A stretch of 64,000 bases of DNA from Chrysomallon squamiferum (Eukaryota > Mollusca > Gastropoda > Neomphalida > Peltospiridae), in assembly GCA_012295275.1 (NCBI GenBank), contig CM022670.1, forward strand, positions 28,998,438 through 29,062,437. The letters run 5' to 3'. Positions within the stretch are counted from its first letter, which is position 1. Every line of letters begins with the position of its first letter. The notes beneath the pieces are model-generated. The model searched no databases, was not told the DNA's origin, and saw only the letters and a list, made by a program, of their open reading frames with translations. The position numbers and the translations under genes are program-made. This document shows positions 13,690 through 29,089 of the stretch, piece after piece.

Positions 13690-14145
13690 TCATACTCTAA
13701 TCTCAACTTCACAACAAGGGTCATGAATACCGGAGTCAAAGGAATTTTGTTCCCCGTGACAACTTTTATAAGAACTTCCGTTAACTAATATCTGAGTGTC
13801 CACAAATCGCTTCCCAGTTTCCATAAATTTACTTGTGTTCAAATTGAGGTTCAGTGCTTGGTCTGAAGAATGAACGAAGCCGTGATCGGTGCTGCTGTCG
13901 TCGCTACCAAACCGCTTGTTCTTTGATGACTGTAGGGATAGACTAGATGGTGTCGGGTATTTAGCGGGGACGTCGCTGTCAGAATCGTACATTTCCGTCT
14001 CGGAAACTGACCAATCGCTGCCTTCGCAGGAACTTGACCCTAGTGAACTGTAGTAGTATTTGCGTTGCCATTTCAGATCTTCGATACTTTCATTCAACGT
14101 CAGAAGTTGTTTCATCAGAGAGAGGTCCTGGTCCATTAAAGAAGC
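13690..14145 (-). CDS. LURAP1/FAM89-family adaptor protein, coding exon 2
   Basis: Terminal coding exon (151 codons plus TGA at 13692-13690). It follows a pyrimidine-rich acceptor, TTTTTGCAG (AG at 14147-14146), in phase 0, matching the exon 1 donor. It opens with ASLMDQDLSLMKQLLTLNES, then IEDLKW. Joined to LREEM this rebuilds the family signature (human LURAP1L: LRxTDVRLMRQLLxINESIESIKW; FAM89: LRQLDMSLLCQLxxLYESIQ). After the core comes a serine-rich, acidic stretch (SSSCEGSDWSVSETEMYDSDSD), then a Pro/Ser segment and a low-complexity, probably disordered tail ending CEVEIRV. The acidic block after the core recalls the SDDEE block of FAM89B. The full product would be 228 residues, near the usual family size (about 180-240). 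In vertebrates these proteins bridge MRCK kinases to MYO18A (LRAP35a) or LIMK1 (LRAP25) in lamellipodial actomyosin control; that role here is inference. No transmembrane segment or signal peptide is seen. Confidence 0.87.
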   Translation of the reverse strand, partial: ASLMDQDLSLMKQLLTLNESIEDLKWQRKYYYSSLGSSSCEGSDWSVSETEMYDSDSDVPAKYPTPSSLSLQSSKNKRFGSDDSSTDHGFVHSSDQALNLNLNTSKFMETGKRFVDTQILVNGSSYKSCHGEQNSFDSGIHDPCCEVEIRV

Positions 14146-15248
14146 CTGCAAAAACAGTGAATAAAATCATGATTGAAATCATTTCCGTACATTCAAAACT
14201 CAAATCTAAGTATGATTTAGCAAAACTATAAACATGTACCATACAATCAATGCTGCAGTTAAATTCTGTAATAAAAAAAAGTATCCCACAGTTAAGATAC
14301 TTATTTTGAACTGTATTTTTATTTTCTGACTGTATTTCGTTTTATTTAACTTTTTAACTCTTGTTTTGTTTTGTTGAGTTTGAACGGGGGGGTTGGTTTG
14401 CTTTTTTGTAGTTGTTTATAATGTACACTTCAACAAAATGTATGCATATAGGAACAACACATTTTATTCAAAATAGAAATTATTACTCGAATAATTAGCC
14501 ATGGAAAATCTTTTAGTTGCGAGTAAAACGATAATTATAAGAAGAATTTTAATTTAAAATTTACGTTTAATTAATAGTTTTCTCAATTCTCGACGTTTTA
14601 AAATTCATTCCTGCTTTATCTTAAGTCATCATACAAAGATGATAAAAAAAAACCTGGGCCTACAGAATCTGATAAAAAATAATAAAACTCTGATAAAATC
14701 TTTTTGTAAAGAACAAAATCTCAAAAGCCACAAATAATCCAGTAATCAGTTAATCAGCGTACACTTTAGACCGAAGTCCTTTCGTGATTTGTGTTAAAAT
14801 TAAGCTCTCAGAATGAGGCGTGCTGTCGTTACCCGTGGAGAAGACACAAACACAAACACAGACATGAATCATCATGAAGAAAGTTAAACATACTTTTAAT
14901 TTACAGTACACATAGAGGCGTTTTGTTGTTGTTGTTGATGTTGTGTTTTTGTTCAACAAAGCTCAAACTGTGACTTGAATCAAGGCATAGATGATTGTCA
15001 CTTTCTTGGAATGACTATACATTTTAGATTAATTCAGACATTGTCTTTCTCTTTCGATAACTTTTCTGTGTCTGTCTGTCTGTCTCAACTAAACAAAGGC
15101 AGCCAATAACATAAAGTCACTGATTCTTTTAGTTTTTCTTCTCTTCCTTTCTTTATTCTGTCTTCGTTTATTTTGCTCTATATATACACATATCTATTTA
15201 CTTATATTTACATACTAGTTTTAATACTTTGCATATACGTATGCTTTA

Positions 15249-15254
<6 letters not shown>

Positions 15255-15280
<26 letters not shown>

Positions 15281-15350
15281 TACATACATTTGTATTTGTA
15301 TATATATATATCACAGTTATACATATATGTTTATACACACACACACACAC
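15255..15350. repeat. Intronic (CA)n, (TA)n and (CA)n blocks
   Basis: CA runs at about 15255-15280 and 15335-15350 with TA between them. Confidence 0.9.
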
Positions 15351-15690
15351 ATGCAAATGTTACGTATAAGTGGTAAAAAAGTTATATTTTTAAAACAGTT
15401 CTACTCGCAAGATAAGAGAATCCCGAGCAATGAGAGAGGTGTTATCTAAAATTGGTTGACGTAGTCTTACATTCCACTGTTAGATAAGTGTGAGTCGCGG
15501 TTACACTAAGTTTAATAACATTACATTCCATCCTTATCTTACCACTTGTATAAATACATATATATCTTCCTAAAACAGGTGCCTCTGAAAGAACCAGTGA
15601 CACCGTTAGATAACACACTAGTATGAATGTCTGAATGATAAACGAGCAATGTTTTATTCTGGTGAAGGGAGCGGAATGTAGCAGAATATA

Positions 15691-15936
15691 AATTGTTGCA
15701 GGATTAGTCTTAAATTCAATCGTGCATCAGCTCATTTCCCGTTCTAACCATTATACTTTTTATTGTCTATTAAATTGTTGCAGGATTAATCTTAAATTCA
15801 ATCGTACATCAGCTCATTTCCCGTTCTAACCATTACACTTTTTATTGTCTATTAAATGGTTGCAGGATTAATCTTAAATTCAATCGTACATCAATATATT
15901 TTCCGTTCTAACAAATACACTTTCTATTGTAAATTA
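15691..15936. repeat. 82-bp tandem triplication
   Basis: Three head-to-tail copies start at 15691, 15773 and 15855, each 82 bp. The shared unit contains TTGCAGGATTA, CTTAAATTCAATCGT and TTCCGTTCTAAC. Copies 1 and 2 differ at only about three bases. Copy 3 is more diverged in its second half. Confidence 0.95.
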
Positions 15937-16263
15937 AAGGTTATGAAAAGTGCTTTCAGAATATGTGTAATGTTTGAGGTGTCTGTAAACTTCTACACAG
16001 CTCAGAAATTAATTCAAGTATCAAGTTTTTTTCAATTCCAAACAGTGCCCCAATAATTATTTATTAAAGATGATGGTAAGTTCTATCCTATTTAAGGGAA
16101 GGTGCATAACATATATCAGCAAAAAACTGTTACAGTCTATCATGCATCTAAGCCGAACAACAGAGAAAGAAAAACATAATAATAATTACAACAAAACAAA
16201 CAAACAAACAAAATTTAAAAAAATAAACAGTAAAAAAAATAAATGAAAATATAGAATAAAACC

Positions 16264-17710
<1,447 letters not shown>

Positions 17711-17711
17711 C

Positions 17712-17806
17712 ATACATATATACATACATACAAACATACATACATACATACATACATAGATACATATCTAGATACAAACGGACACACACACACACACACA
17801 CACACA
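17712..17806. repeat. (CATA)n and (CA)n blocks
   Basis: About ten CATA units with variants, then a 23-bp CA run. Confidence 0.9.
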
Positions 17807-19114
17807 TCACAAAACTTAAAAACACGTATTTACGACACTGTGTGTCACTAACACTATATTTACCGGTACATACAATGACTACTGCTACTGACTGACGTTT
17901 CCCACGCACAGGGCCCGTGTTGCTTACGAGATTCTTGTGTTGAGAGTAACTTGTAATAAACTGTAACAACTGTTATTTACCGTTACACTACAAAGAAAAG
18001 AGGTGATCGTTGTACGTAATCACCGTTACGTTATGACATGTACCAATAGTATCTGGAGTGATCATCGTAGTAAAATCACAGATAGTTAGTCTGTTAGAAT
18101 AGCTTTTATATTGTTGTAAATCCGTTTTAACTACTGTGACACAATGCAGTACCGTATTGAGTATAAGAAATAAAATCACAATCAAGTTAGTTTTAGAAAA
18201 GAAACTGTTCACCCACCGAGTAAAGCAAGACAAATGTTATAATTATTTTCATGCAGTGCCTCTGAGATTTTGAACAACAAAAGTGCCATTAGCATCAACA
18301 CCACAGCTGCAATAACAACAACAACGACGACGAAGACAACAATATCACTAACAACAGTAACAAAAATTATTAATAATACAGCTACAGGTATTATGCATCC
18401 TCTTTCTATATTTATTTTCAACTGCACAGGGTTTCTCTATAACCTTAATGTAAGTTTAATGTTATTCTGACCGTAGTCAACGTTTTTTTTATATACACTA
18501 AGCATTCGCTGTTTTTGTTTTTTTGTTCAGGTAAGTCAGATATTCTTAATCTCACTATATTATTGCTACAGCATTTCATGTTATCATAACTTTTCAGTTC
18601 GTTCTTTCTCTCGCTTATTCAGTTATCCATTCGTTCAGTCGCTCATACAATCACCTACCCAGTCAGTCAATCAGTCAATACAATCTTCCTGTGTTTTATG
18701 GGGAATCTCATGGTCACTGTGACTTTCAGTTCTTTCACTCACTGACTCACTACATTTTCATCTCATGTCAGCGTGACATTATTTTATCTTTACCGCAAGC
18801 TGACCACAGAGTTTATTCCGCTCGCTATTTGAATATGCTAACAAATTCCGCGCTTGACATCCTCTGACCGTGGTGCTAATTCTAAAACGTATCAATCTTA
18901 ATTTGAATCTATCAACAGCAGAAAGGTGATATACAGCGCCAGTTAATTGGTTTTACAACCACAAGCAATATATCATTAAAAAGTCTGGAGAGTGAAAAAA
19001 AAAAAAAAAAAAAAACACCGACAAAACACAGTTAATATATATATTAGAAAAACTTTGTGCAAGAAATTCTGTTAAAAAACTTCAAATGCGAAAATAACTG
19101 TAACTTTCATCACA

Positions 19115-19115
<1 letters not shown>
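17807..19115. other. Intronic sequence
   Basis: No gene was seen. It includes an ACA/ACG triplet tract (18305-18345), degenerate CAGT/CATT units (18600-18690) and a poly-A run near 18997-19015. Confidence 0.5.

Positions 19116-19118
<3 letters not shown>

Positions 19119-19146
<28 letters not shown>
19119..19146. repeat. (CA)n microsatellite
   Basis: About fourteen CA units. Confidence 0.93.
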
Positions 19147-19147
<1 letters not shown>

Positions 19148-19539
19148 TCATACCATTTGGGAGTGCAATCAGTAAGTTACACGGTAATAACAGCTTTCTG
19201 TCGAGAGAAGCCTACTGATAATTTGGTATTAATAAATAAACATTAGATAATAATCAACTGATAAAAACTCCCAAGGTACAAACTCAGAGTCACAAAATGG
19301 AGTTCTGTTAATATGAATAGTTTTCTTACAAGCTGAGACGTTTAGTCTGAAGAAACTAAGCAAGAAATCCCATCTGGGCACTCATTAAAGTATTTATCAT
19401 ATATATTGCATTTATTTATTACACTCAAACACACACACACACATATATATATTTATATACGGCATACATCTTTTAAGCAAACAAACATACGCAAACAGAT
19501 ACGTAATTCGATACAACCATATGCATCTATAAAATTAAT

Positions 19540-19592
19540 AACAACAACTACAACATAACCACCACCATCACACCACCACCACCACCATCTCC

Positions 19593-19628
<36 letters not shown>

Positions 19629-19640
19629 AATAATAATAAA
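19540..19640. repeat. (ACC)n-(ACA)n-(AAT)n trinucleotide tract
   Basis: Three adjoining triplet runs. The reverse frame gives a false Val/Gly-rich peptide. Confidence 0.9.
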
Positions 19641-20744
19641 CAGAACGTCAGCCTCTGGTCGGTTATAATTTTCGTCACATGCTGACAACTGAGCCGTCAG
19701 CCGGTATTGTTTTAGCTTGAACGACAACGGAAAAATAATCATCACAAAGGTGCCGCCGCCGTCGTTGTGTTGAGCAAATCGGTGCCAGTGGCCCCAGTGA
19801 CACGCGAATGAACTCTGGTTAATCGTCAAATCGTTTTGTAATTTACATTTTAGCTGCTAACGACAGTTTTAATGTGTTTCTTCACTGAGGTGAAAGGTGA
19901 AAAAAGAAACGTTTTAACACTGGGCAAGTGCAAGCAGCTGTAACCATATCACGGCTTAGGGAAGTAGCGCCAGTCTCTTACTTACTGCATTCTGTGTGTG
20001 CAAAGTCGCTGGACGTCTTAAGTAGATTTTATTTCTGGAAATTCTGTGACATTGACTTCTAAATTATTTCTTTATTTCTTTAGTCATCCACTTATATATA
20101 TATATATATATATACTTCTGCACTGAAATGGCCGCTGGCAGTGCAAACTGGGTATCGTACACAAATTAATAGCGACAATAAAAACAAACGTTTTAAACAT
20201 TATAAGAAATTAACAGTTAGTCTTTTCTTTTTTCCTTTAAAGTATAAGGTTAGATTTATTCATTATGTTGACAGAAATAGGTGAAATTCATACCAAAGAC
20301 TTGTGGTTTTTTTTAATGGTCTCTTGTTTACAGTCAAAAACTGTACCTGAAAGAAAGTGGCATTTAAGATAAATATGTACATGTATTTTGTTTCTCTGAG
20401 CCGGTTAAACAACATTTTTATCAGTGTGTTTGTAAACAGACATTGCAGGATTTCTACATCAATCTAAACACTATCTCTCACTATCACAGGAGTTGTAATT
20501 ACTGCTACCTTTAACCTTAATGTATCTTCGTTCTTTGGGAGGTTTCTTTATACTGTTATCCACAGAGATAACTTACTAACATATCATCCTTGCTTTTCAT
20601 TTAAAAGAGAAGAATTAAGATGTTCTGCTTCTCGGTTGCTTGTTCTCAGACTGTCAGTGTGTTTGTGAGGTTTCTGTACTTTTTGTGCTGGGTGTTATTT
20701 GTTTCTCTAAGTATTATCATCATCATATTTATCTCTATCTACAT

Positions 20745-22220
<1,476 letters not shown>

Positions 22221-22224
22221 ATTA

Positions 22225-22257
22225 TAGTTGTTGCTGTTGTTGTTGTTGTTATTGTTA

Positions 22258-22319
<62 letters not shown>

Positions 22320-22345
22320 GTTGTTGTTGTTGTTGTTGTCATTAG
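22225..22345. repeat. (TTG)n-(AAT)n-(ATT)n-(TTG)n trinucleotide tract
   Basis: Adjoining triplet runs. AAT (22256-22270) next to ATT (22271-22318) makes a self-complementary junction. Confidence 0.93.
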
Positions 22346-24420
22346 TATTATTTATGTACTTATTTATTTATTTTTCGTATAAAGCTTTTTTTGTACATCG
22401 TGGTTGAAACCTTGTTGGAAAATTACCAAGTTGTTTGTTTTCTCAGTTTTAGAAATATCAGCGCCAACATTAATTGTCTGTGTCTACCTAATCGGCAATT
22501 ATAAAAAAAAAAAAAAAAAAAAGAGACAAAAAAGTTAAAAATAACTCCTCACAATAACATTGGCTTCATGATTACCTCCACTACACAAGGCAATAATTGT
22601 TTTTAAAATTTTTTTAAATAAAATAAAATAAAATAAACATTTTGTGATTAAACATTTAACATTCGAGATCTTAACCTTTAGATAAGAAAGGCATGTGACC
22701 AGTTCCGTAAATAAGTCGTGAAATTGCGGCGATGAGATATCATCTACTCAGACTGCTTGTCGTCTGACGAAGTCAGTTGCCGTCTGCTTCTCGAGTTCTT
22801 TTTTATCAAGAAGGCCGTCAGGGTTACTTTAGCTTCGTTGTTGCAGTTCCAAACATCTGCGTCGTGGCAAAGAAAGCTGTCGCCGTGCAGTCATTAACGG
22901 TCCGTAAATTTCCAGTGCTAAGAGTTTGTTATCGCTGTTTGTAACTTATAGGTCGAAAGACAAGACCAATAAAACTGCAGAAGAGAGACTGTTTTAAGAT
23001 CTTTATAAAACTGATGTCATCTGTGTGGGAAAAATTTTTTTTTTAATTTTTTTAAGTGCATATAAACTAAATGTAGGATTTTTAAATTAATTTTTTTTAA
23101 ATTATTATTATTATTATTATTTAATCTACGGTTATATCTCGTTATACGTATTATTAATTAAGGACCGATCAAATAATGATAATATATATATTCTTTTATC
23201 TTCCATCATCTGCTGTAATAACATAACATTATAGTGGTGTAAATAAAAATAATTAATAATCTAACAGGTTAACTTAATCATTTTTTCTGGATTGATTCAC
23301 CATAATAAGCTAGCTTAACTAAAATGATATGTGTTTGGCATTTTAAATCTTTGTTTTGGCAGTTTAAATGTATGTAAGTATGTATAATGTGTATATGTGT
23401 ATATCTGTGTCTATATATATGCATATATTTGTATACGTATAGATTATATGCGTGCGTATATGTCCAAGATCCAAACAAATGATTCAGAAAGACAAATGCA
23501 GCCTATGCTGGAGTAGCTGCTTTATGTAAACAGTTTATTCTGCGTTCACGAAATCTTATAACAATAAACTGAATTAGGAAATGGAAATTGCAGCTTTCGG
23601 AACAAGTTCGATCGGTCAGTTCTCCGGGCTATTTGAGCAGATCTGCTTTGTGGCTTGCTTTCTGCAGGCTGCACAAAGTCTGGAAAAGTTATCTTTGCGG
23701 TTTCCGTGGTAGACTCTTTTGTCTTTTTATTATTTGATACCACTGCCCTGAACGACCCACTCAGTCAATCAATCAACCATTTTGAAACTTCAGCGGAGGT
23801 TCCACCGTGTCTGTGTTAATCGTTTAATCCAGAAGCAAGGTCGTCGTCTGATGAAGACAAAATAAACGTCTGGCGATTCTTTGTAGACAGTGTAGTGGGC
23901 TAATATATCTAGAATTTAATCTGGTTAGCAGTAGTTGATTACATGATGTATCATTCTTAAAGAAAATGTCTAGGTTTTCTGTCTTAAGACCATTGTATGT
24001 AAAGCTATGTCACATATTTTGATTTAAGAGAAAAATATATTAGAATTATGTTGAACTAGAAATAGATATACATCTTATGCCATCGAACTTATAGTTTGAA
24101 GAATCGAAATGATTATATTATTCTTAATGAATTAATAATAATTTTTAAAATTAAAAAAAATAACCTTTATTTACACCAAGGAGTCACATAATTCATATTT
24201 TTGAATAAATCTTAGAGAGGAATCCAATAAATAAGAAGAACATTTTTATATGTATCATCTCAGAAATAGATAAGCAAGTTCCAAAACTTTTGAGAACTTA
24301 ATCGTGATCTACTGATTTCAACCTAAGCTGTTTAGTCAAAAGTATTAGCTTTTTAGCTCTATCATTCTTCACACAGGTTCTCTATTACAACGCTATTTCA
24401 TTACAATTAATCTATTACAA
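22346..24420. other. Intronic sequence
   Basis: No gene was seen. 22700-22930 is less repetitive with several CpGs. 23390-23460 is degenerate GTATAT. Confidence 0.4.
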
Positions 24421-24960
24421 GTCTCGATCCCACAAGCGGCTGTGCACCCTGCAGGCTGGTATTAAGCTGCGATGAGACTAATCGGGTAATGTTATCTTTG
24501 TGCTGACGCATCGTAAAACATTCATTCATTAATTCAAGCTACATCCTGTACTCGTAAAATGTGTAAAGGAATGCCTACGTCAAACAAGTAAGGAGAATCT
24601 ATTCGATGTAACAACACATTGAAGATTGTCATCTGCCCATTAAAGATCACGATGAAGTCAAAAGAAGTGTAAAATACTACAATTGTCACGACTCGGCGTA
24701 TCTGAATTTTTTTTACAATAGGAAGCCACACAACCCAAACAATATCCCAGCATCACTCTGAACTGGTGTAGTGTCTCGTCTTCTGCTTTTGTAGCCTTAC
24801 GTCGGTCAAGCGCCCTCTACATCAAAAACTAAACAATGCTGTCTACGAATTTCGCGAAGTGGACGAACATCTGGTGCTATTTTGTGACCCGCTGGTCAGA
24901 ATCTGCTGGATCAAGCATGTACAAAATGTTTTGGGAGATCAGGGGGTTTATGATCGTGCG
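24421..24960. promoter_or_regulatory. Candidate intronic regulatory island
   Basis: A compositionally complex segment in an AT-rich intron. It holds the paired homeodomain-like motif TAATCGGGTAAT (24479-24490) and AGCGCCCTCTAC (24809-24820), whose reverse complement resembles the 3' half of a CTCF site (AGAGGGCGCT). Evidence is by eye only. Confidence 0.3.
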
Positions 24961-25417
24961 GACACAATTACTAATTTCTGGAGTTTAAAAAAATAACTTA
25001 TTATCAGCAGGGTGTGAGGAATTATGATAAGTCAACAGTGTGCCATGACTTAAAGACAAATATGTAGGTATTTCTGAAAACAGTTTTTTTTCACTTTGAA
25101 AATATTTAAGAACGTGTTAATACGTCTTAATGTCTTCAAAGGATAAGAATTTCGTTTTTAAAGAAATTCAGATTAGTTCAGGCGTACAATAAATAAAGGT
25201 AATGTTTCGTTTTATTTTGCTTTATCTCTCTAGAGAGAGAGAGACTGTTTTGTTTAGTTCCCTTTCCAAAACTATTTGCACAACAAAATATATTACATAG
25301 TCTAATCACTTCTAACTTTTTAATGTACTAATACTGATAAAGAAAGAAGAAAAAGACAATAAAAGGAAGAAATATTAAACAAACAAAAAATTGAATTATT
25401 ATTTTTAAATTCTGTAA

Positions 25418-25468
25418 GAAAGGAAGGAAGAAAGAAAGAAAGAAAGAAAGAAAAAAAGAAAGAAAGAC
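25418..25468. repeat. (GAAA)n / (GGAA)n tract
   Basis: Degenerate tetranucleotide purine repeat. Confidence 0.88.
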
Positions 25469-25800
25469 TGAAAGCAAACAGAAGGAGATAATATAAATCA
25501 GATTTTAAATCTAATTCGCACAACAAAGTACAATACTGAACAAAATACCTTGAATTTTTTTTCACATTTTTTAAAGTTTATGTGTATGTGAACTGTTCGG
25601 TGATTGATAAGATTTCTGTTGTTGTAATGCTGTAGCTGACTACACATACTCAGAATTCGTCAGCACCATGCAAATCATATTAGCAGTTATAGAATTTACA
25701 TAGTTAGACAGACCAATATATCACTAAGCGCCGGTGATATAAAAAGTTTCTCGTATTCATGACAGATCACTTCAGATTTATTTGTCACAATTTACTGTAG

Positions 25801-25804
<4 letters not shown>

Positions 25805-25895
<91 letters not shown>
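25805..25895. repeat. (GA)n microsatellite
   Basis: An uninterrupted GA array of about 91 bp, followed 40 bp later by a poly-T run (25932-25953). It is the last long GA/TC array before 45.1 kb. Confidence 0.97.
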
Positions 25896-25898
<3 letters not shown>

Positions 25899-25959
25899 AT
25901 ATGTACTAAAAGAGAAAATAAAAATAAAACGATTTTTTTTTTTTTTTTTTTTATCTTAT

Positions 25960-27780
25960 TGCATAGTCACGAAAGTGTGTAGTTATGAAAAAAAGAAAGC
26001 AATACGTTGTCGGCAGTGTATGTTAATCACGGGGAGAACGATCTGACACATGAAGAACAAAAACAGTAAGTCAAACTAAAACCAAGTTGAAATAAAGTTC
26101 ACGATTTGAAAATACTGATGTGCATTCCTCAAGCATGTTTTTCCCGACTTATGATGTATGGCTAAATTCCAGGATCGGACTTGCCGGCGGTTCATAGCGG
26201 CAATGTGTTCTCTTCTTCCATGTCAATCGCGCCTCCATGTGCAGCTCTTGTCACTTCGCGTTGTCTCTGTTGTTAATTTATGTTAGGCGTGGCTTTCTTG
26301 TCAAAACAACTGCTTTTCTGAGACAGGTATGACATATCCACCTTATTAATTATTCAACAATTTTTGTGCGCGTCAGCAAAACAGGGAAACACACGAACCA
26401 TGTTGACATTTAAAATATAATAAATGCTGTTGAGGACTAATAGGTGACATCGAACATTTTTGTAAGATTTTGTTTATTTATTGTGGTGATTGTTGTTGTT
26501 GTTGTTTAAAAGAAATAAAGTGATTGATAATTACTGCCTGAAGTTTTATTTTATATTTATTTATACATGTGTTGTTTGTTTTTGAATGTTTTATAAACAC
26601 ATATCACATTAATGCAAACACGTACGCATGGATGGATGGATGTATAACTACGTAAGACATTTGTAAATAAATTGCCAACACTTGCTGCATGAGAGACTGG
26701 TGTTAATAATTGCTTTCTCCTCAGGACACGAGAAAGAAAGTTATATTTAGTATAATGTACTAACACAGTTGATAAACTGCGTGATGTCGTCGTCTGCTGA
26801 TACAAATGTTTAAATTCGGCTCAAGACGCCAAACGTCGTTAGTGTCCGTGTATCACGCTATACCTCGCCAGACACCAGACGTTTCCTGTTCATTAATTCT
26901 GCTTGAAAACACGAACTTGGTTTACTTGCTGTGTCTGATAATATGTCAATATAACAAATCTACCGACTCGTTGTAATTACAACTTATTGTGTGATGTTTT
27001 TGACCACGGTACTAAACAGGAGACGTCTAAAGAAGGTCACTGGGAGGGGAAATTAAGCCTTTGCAAAAACAGAAGGAACCGTCAGCCTTATTTGAGAACC
27101 ATCTTTAATAGAAATTTAAGAAACAAAGAATTTTAATATATATTGTAATATTACATACATATGTCCAGCAGTTACACTATCAATCTTTTAAATATTATTG
27201 GACGTAATAGTTTCCGCCTAATTTGGTCATTTATTTTAATTACAGTAATTATCTTTGAGATTAAGATGACGTACGTGCGTGCTTGTGCGTACTGCTTTGA
27301 AGTGATTGCATTTGCCTTGATGAGGCTAATTCTACAAATAGTCGAATCATTTACATGTATCAAATGTCTATTGCTTGCTTCGCTACTACTGGGGTCACCC
27401 TAACAGTGCTGTGAGACTGATGTGTTCTTATTAATCTTCTATGTATTATTAGCGGGTTGTTAGTGCAAAGATGCTGGAATACGCTCTGAAAGCTGTAAAC
27501 TGGTAAGAGAGATTGGTACAGAGGAAGTTCGGGAAGTTCAATCTCGATTAACCTTTAACTCCTTACGCTATAAAAATGTTTCATCTTTTTTTATTATTAT
27601 TATTTTTTTTATTATTATTTATTTATTTAACTTTTATTTTTATTTTTATAACCTTACCTTTAACCTAAATAACAGTTAACTTAAAATAAGATGCAAATTA
27701 AATCTCCATCGCTTACAGTTATATGACACTTAATGTAAAATATATCAGAAGCATTTAACTTCTGCAGTATAAAGCTGTTG
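25960..27780. other. Intronic sequence
   Basis: No gene was seen. 26150-26340 and 26800-26930 are less AT-rich but show no ORF or clear motif. T-rich triplets lie at 27585-27650. Confidence 0.45.
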
Positions 27781-28045
27781 ATGAGTGTAACTAAAAGTCT
27801 TTTGCGTGATATGCACGGAGTCACGGGAATCAGTTAACGTCACTGTGGGAAGTGGTTTCAATGATGATGTGTTTGGTTAACCTGACCATGTAACGCACGA
27901 ACTCATTAACATTACGTAAGTTTTCTTTTATCCGTGACCCCACATCCTGGATTGCCAATTAACAGCTTCAGCGTGTTTAATCATCAGCAGCTATAAAACG
28001 AACCCCAGATTTAATCATTCTGGGTCATGAAGCTTACTGCTAATA
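27781..28045. promoter_or_regulatory. Candidate intronic regulatory island
   Basis: High-complexity sequence with two TTTAATCAT motifs (27976-27984 and 28010-28018; reverse complement ATGATTAAA, PBX/HOX-like). The second sits inside an inverted repeat CCCAGA...TCTGGG (28004-28024). Confidence 0.3.
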
Positions 28046-28184
28046 ATTTTCAAGGATATTTTCAGTATGGTATAAAGTAGACAACGATACATATTTAGAT
28101 GAAAATTAATTTTGACTTTTATTTTGTCTTATTAAGATTAATGCAACTCCTGTGTTTTGGTAAGCGCTTGTCATCAATATGCAT

Positions 28185-28185
<1 letters not shown>

Positions 28186-28230
<45 letters not shown>
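28186..28230. repeat. (CA)n microsatellite
   Basis: About 22 CA units. Confidence 0.96.
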
Positions 28231-28232
<2 letters not shown>

Positions 28233-28689
28233 TTTGTATCAATGAATGTAAATTCTCTTATTTAATTATGCTTCCAGCTTTATATCAAGAAATATTTTCA
28301 GCCACATACAGTTGTAAATATTTTAACTATTACTGACAAGATGACAACATACCTTTTTCAATCTTATTTTTTTTTTTTTTTTTTTGTTGACACGTAAATA
28401 AACTTCTAATAAAAAAACTGCAAATAGGTACATATATAAATAAATTAACAGATTGAATATACCAAACTATTGTTTACTGACTCTCCTATTTAAAATACAA
28501 ATAATAGAACTGATCAAATATATAATCTAAATATACCTAGTGTGACTCATATGAACGTGCGCAGAGTATATACACGTGTTAATTCTTTGATATAGTATCA
28601 TGATGTTGATTATTATTTTAAAAGCTTTTTGTAAATCCAGAGATAATTATTAGCCGTAATGTGTATTAAAAATAAGTTGTGTATGTGTG

Positions 28690-28760
28690 TGTAATACATA
28701 CATACATACACACATACACACATACATGCATACATACATACATACATACAAATATACATG
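28690..28760. repeat. (CATA)n degenerate tract
   Basis: CATA units with CACA interruptions. Confidence 0.9.
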
Positions 28761-29089
28761 TAAGCATATGTAAGTAGAAACACAAACAAAATATAGATAT
28801 ATGTACACAATAATTTACACACATGCACGTTCATGTAAATAGTATTGGTAAAAATTTAAATAATGTGATACCCTTGATAAATTTCAGAAGGAAATACCCC
28901 ATTTCGAAAACGTCAAAAGCCTAAGGAACTGCTTTGGTTTATCTGAAGAAGGAAATTCGATACAGCTCTCCGATAACGTATCTTTTAATTGCTACTTTTA
29001 GCTCGAGGTATGTTATCTCGTGTCGAAAATAATTCCACATCGTTTATATTTTAAAATGTTTTCATAGATTAAAGAAACGTTGCTGCTCA

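Noticed and set aside
18527-18540. CAGGTAAGT-type donors at about 18529, 21584 and 30811 as evidence of extra exons
   Set aside because: No open frame with a matching acceptor could be linked to them, and such matches are expected by chance. They also lie on the plus strand, opposite to the gene.
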